From NCBI GenBank assembly GCA_014825775.1, contig MVAQ01000031.1:1-64000 (forward strand): DNA of 64,000 nt, written 5' to 3'. This document shows positions 61,201-64,000 of the stretch, piece after piece (the first letter of the stretch is position 1; each line of letters starts with the position of its first letter). The DNA is from Krasilnikovozyma curviuscula (lineage: Eukaryota > Basidiomycota > Tremellomycetes > Cystofilobasidiales > Mrakiaceae). The notes beneath the pieces were generated by a model. It was not told where the DNA came from, made no database searches, and saw only the letters and a program-made list of their open reading frames with translations. A program made the position numbers and the translations under genes.

Positions 61201-61613
61201 CAGGGGAAGATCTCCGGTCTCCACAAGCGTCTAGAGCTCGTTTTGACATGAGCGTTCCAACCAATCACCCTCTTTATCAACACCAGCCTTCTGGAACTGC
61301 CGATTCTCTCCTAAACGCCCATCTTGTTCCATCTCCTTCTCCCAACGCATTCAACTACACAGCACAATCGCCTCAAGTAGATTTTAACACAAACAACTTT
61401 TCTTCTACTGGTACGAGCAACAACAACCAGGACCAAATCGAGGACCTCTTCTCTGGGTTCGACTTCTTGGAGAATGACTTGCCTGCAATCTTCGAATTGA
61501 TGGAAGGTCGACCGCAACCGCAGGGGTCCACCGGGGGTCTTGTAGATGAAGAGAATGGGAAGTTGCTTTGGGAGGCTCTTCAAAGTGGGACGTTCGGTCA
61601 GAACAGATCGTAA
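58226..61613 (+). CDS. Zn2Cys6 transcription factor
   Basis: Starts MADTKTNQLLAAVAPGAEKK. The zinc cluster reads ACEICRKRKIKCDGQDPCAFCSLNKKECTF: six cysteines, C-x2-C-x6-C then C-x2-C-x6-C. A helical dimerisation linker (LLDERVSRIEEILAGF) follows. The fungal_trans domain runs through YFDRIHPLFPVLQTQTF, CHAGWNTLAQAWNLTGQAYRASQDLGLHRDPKRL, ERRGVWWAVYSMDKVLSIQLGRPQG, and later LLGFLLYYSSCINLHRPFI. The C-terminus is Gln/Asn/Ser-rich and ends LWEALQSGTFGQNRS. Ten or so exons, close to 900 aa. Next to the FAD monooxygenase, so a local regulator is plausible. The xylanolytic/LAC9-type architecture does not reveal the ligand. Confidence 0.87.
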
Positions 61614-63697
61614 TGCCAGCGGTGTGTCGCGCGTGGCTGCACAGGGAGGGATAAAGAGATATCTGGCTTTATTTTGTATATACCATTAAAACAATTCTCA
61701 GATAAGAAAGGGAAGCTAGGGATGATATTAAGGGGTCCCCCACCCTCTTCAGGTGCTCTCCAGGGTTCCACCTCTCCACCTCTGTGGCTGCATTAATGGG
61801 AGCGCCATCCCAATCACTGACAGCGGTAGAAACATTGAGCAGAAACAATCCCATTTTCAGTGCGTACAAACTTTCGGAAAAGGTTAATAGAAAATTGCTA
61901 TAGTTTCAAACAAGAATGAAGTCATTGCGCTCTCGTTACCATTTTCCCGGTCGGTTTGAGAACAGGGGCGTGGGTCCATTCGTACGCAAAGTGTTTACAT
62001 GTCGTGGTGCCCTTGAGAGAGACAAGTCCAGAAGCAGAACTGGTACTATGTACCCACCAGTTTTAATGATCTTCATTATTCTGACTCCATATCAGAATGT
62101 CACCAGATTGGCACACTCAGAAACCCCATGCGAATGAAAGTCAAAACGCGTCTCACTAGCATTATTTTTATTTTATTTTACTGAGAGCTTTCTACTCCTA
62201 GATAGTAACTTTGTATGTGCTGCTCCTCGGTGGAAGAAGTAATTTTGAGTGTCTAACTGTAGAATAATTGCTTATTGTAGTTGGACTACACCTTCAGTCT
62301 TGAACCCAATCCGCCGATCATCAGATTGCAGTGAACAACCGTCCAAATGGCAACATAGACTGTCCTTTAGTACTGTTTGAATCCCATTTTTTTCTAATGC
62401 ACAGAAAGTAACAAGGAACTCTTGCATACAATTCGAACTCGACGAGGGTTTACCATGTTGCGACGGACCTGAAGTTCGACCTCCTCCTCCTCTCAGCACC
62501 ACCCATCTGCATGTAACCCAAACGGGCACCTTTGTTGACGTCTTTGGAAAACACATCTGCATATTTCCCTTATAGGCAGGTTGCTGATGTTCCATATCAA
62601 TGGGCAACTGCAGCATCAGGCAGGGAGGCAGGAGAATAAAACAGAGGTTGTCCCCCTTTGGAACACCTGGTTTTAATATTTGCGAACTCAAATTGCCTGA
62701 TCTGAGCGTGCGAACCCCAAAAACAGATTATCAGACATATCGTGAAAACTGAGACCTACGAGGCGTTGTGCCTGAGGCTGGGGTCTCATTTGCGTGGCGT
62801 CACCCTCGCTTGGGCTCAGCAAGTGTTGATTCCTGAATTCAAACCCAAGTCAACACCAGATCCCAACTTTATTAATCTCCTAGCTGCTCTTCTTCGTGGT
62901 GCCATCTCAATTTACTGGTTGGAGCTGCACAGACAACTCCAGGTTGAAAGGGGGAAGAGAATTGGCTGCTGGTAAGAGCGCGACCTGCATCTGGCTTTCC
63001 TCCAGTCCAGAGCCCTGAACTTTCCCATCCGTTATTTCCATCTGTGGCCTACTCCTCGAACCATGAAGAACAGGATAGCACAGTACGAGGTATCGATGAG
63101 CATCTCCCGTCCAGACAACATGTTCAACGTGAGAATGGCTCACGTCCAGCAGAAGATTCACGAGGAAACGCTTTCTACTCAATGGAACTTAGAGCTCAAC
63201 AACAGAAGACGAATCAGCTGGCAGCATGGCATTTCTTCAGTGTCTCCAACCGGTGGGATGGAAAGACAACTGGTCAGTCTTTTTTGTTGTTCAAGTTTTT
63301 TTTTAAGGTTTCTGGATTGGATCGTCAGCGAAGGGTTGGGGAAGCGTATCGGGCTGCGATATAGGCTTTCGACGCAGGAGCTGCTCTTGCTCATCATGCT
63401 CTACTTGACCTCCAACGCACTTGTCTTCCCATCGAAGCTATGTGAGCTGGGGCGATGAGTGCCCAATGTCAGCACGTTGCCACGGAGGATGTCACCGCCG
63501 ATCTCCCCTAGATCGAAACCTTGGATTCTGTTTGTTGTGAAGGTCACCGGTAGCAGTGGTGCTTGCCCATCCTTCGTGGTGCTTCTCTGCAGTTTCTTGG
63601 GCTCAGCGGGGAATTTTTATGAAACAGCGATAGGAAGCTGACTGCTCGCCTCATTTTTGCTCTCATTAACGCTCAAACCTCGCTTGCTTTTCACGCG
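61614..63697. other. Unassigned 2-kb region with possible gene remnant
   Basis: No confident gene. A 77-codon frame at 62742-62975 (ALLRGAISIYWLELHRQLQ) can be spliced to a frame from about 63017 (NAFYSMELRAQQQKTNQLA, WHFFSVSN). A later stretch (AFDAGAALAHHALLDLQRTC, about 63365-63430) looks coding but does not join in frame. It may be a decayed or mis-modelled gene. The minus-strand 139-codon frame at 62272-62691 has no recognisable domain. Confidence 0.25.
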
Positions 63698-64000
63698 ATG
63701 GAAAACAAACTACAAAACTCGTCTTCGTGCCCTCATGTTCATTCACCATTCACCAACTGCAATGATGCTCACCCTCGTCATCCCTGGACTTTACTGTCCT
63801 CGCCGCCGGGTCCTCATCCTGCTAACGTCCGCACGATTAATTTTTTGACACAACCACCTTCTCGCCAACAGAGCGTCACACCACCGCTCCCCTTGTTGGC
63901 GTTGTCTCCTTCACTTTCAGCATCGTCGCAGTCCTCTTCCCAGTCAGATATGGGCTTCCCAACCCCTGAATCAAGCGTCTCCTCAGAAGACGAGTGCGAA
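63698..64000 (+). CDS. 5' end of a Ser/Pro-rich protein, cut by the window edge
   Basis: An ATG at 63698 opens a frame with no stop to the end of the window (101 codons). It reads a low-complexity Pro/Ser/His start (NSSSCPHVHSPFTNCN, HPANVRTINFLTQPPSRQQS) and then LPLLALSPSLSASSQSSSQS, DMGFPTPESSVSSEDE. Such composition is common at the N-termini of fungal regulators and kinases. No domain is visible in this part. The frame may be joined to an earlier exon. Identity is not decided. Confidence 0.45.
   Translation, partial: MENKLQNSSSCPHVHSPFTNCNDAHPRHPWTLLSSPPGPHPANVRTINFLTQPPSRQQSVTPPLPLLALSPSLSASSQSSSQSDMGFPTPESSVSSEDECE

Overview
The window is nuclear DNA of a fungus, most likely a basidiomycete yeast of the Tremellomycetes kind. 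The genes are closely packed, sit on both strands and carry many short introns (mostly 50-90 nt, with CTNAC-like branch points). There is a CAP10/CXT1-type glycosyltransferase, a family typical of encapsulated tremellaceous yeasts. The taxonomic call is inference; no rRNA or marker gene is present. All gene models were built by hand from reading-frame breaks, GT/GC...AG borders and family conservation.

Left flank (0-8.1 kb): a PXA-RGS-PX-nexin-C membrane tether (minus) and a GT90 xylosyltransferase-like gene (plus).

Centre (8.4-32.8 kb): an apparent quinate/shikimate-to-hydroxyquinol catabolic supercluster. In order it holds 3-dehydroshikimate dehydratase, a decayed dehydrogenase tail, an ABM-domain monooxygenase-like protein, quinate/shikimate dehydrogenase A, a SnoaL-like protein, a Zn2Cys6 activator, two unrelated genes (UBX protein, Nudix hydrolase), an MFS transporter, a QA-repressor homologue (AROM-derived pseudo-enzyme), dehydrogenases B and C, maleylacetate reductase and hydroxyquinol 1,2-dioxygenase. 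Together they would take quinate/shikimate to 3-dehydroshikimate, protocatechuate, hydroxyquinol, maleylacetate and 3-oxoadipate. The catabolic dehydroquinase, a recognisable quinate permease and an unambiguous protocatechuate hydroxylase are not in the cluster. A hexamer, CGGTGG, recurs in five of its promoters.

Right flank (33-54.8 kb): mostly housekeeping genes: SERINC/TMS1, OLA1 GTPase, two tandem alpha/beta hydrolases, a CNNM/Mam3-type transporter, septin CDC12, an Aha1 Hsp90 co-chaperone with an added tail anchor, a BAG-domain Hsp70 co-chaperone and a MARVEL-like membrane protein. From 55.6 to 61.6 kb a salicylate-hydroxylase-type FAD monooxygenase sits next to a second Zn2Cys6 regulator. 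This could be a second aromatic-catabolism unit and a candidate supplier of the missing hydroxylation. A partial Ser/Pro-rich gene runs off the right edge. No rRNA, tRNA, intact transposon or CRISPR array was recognised.
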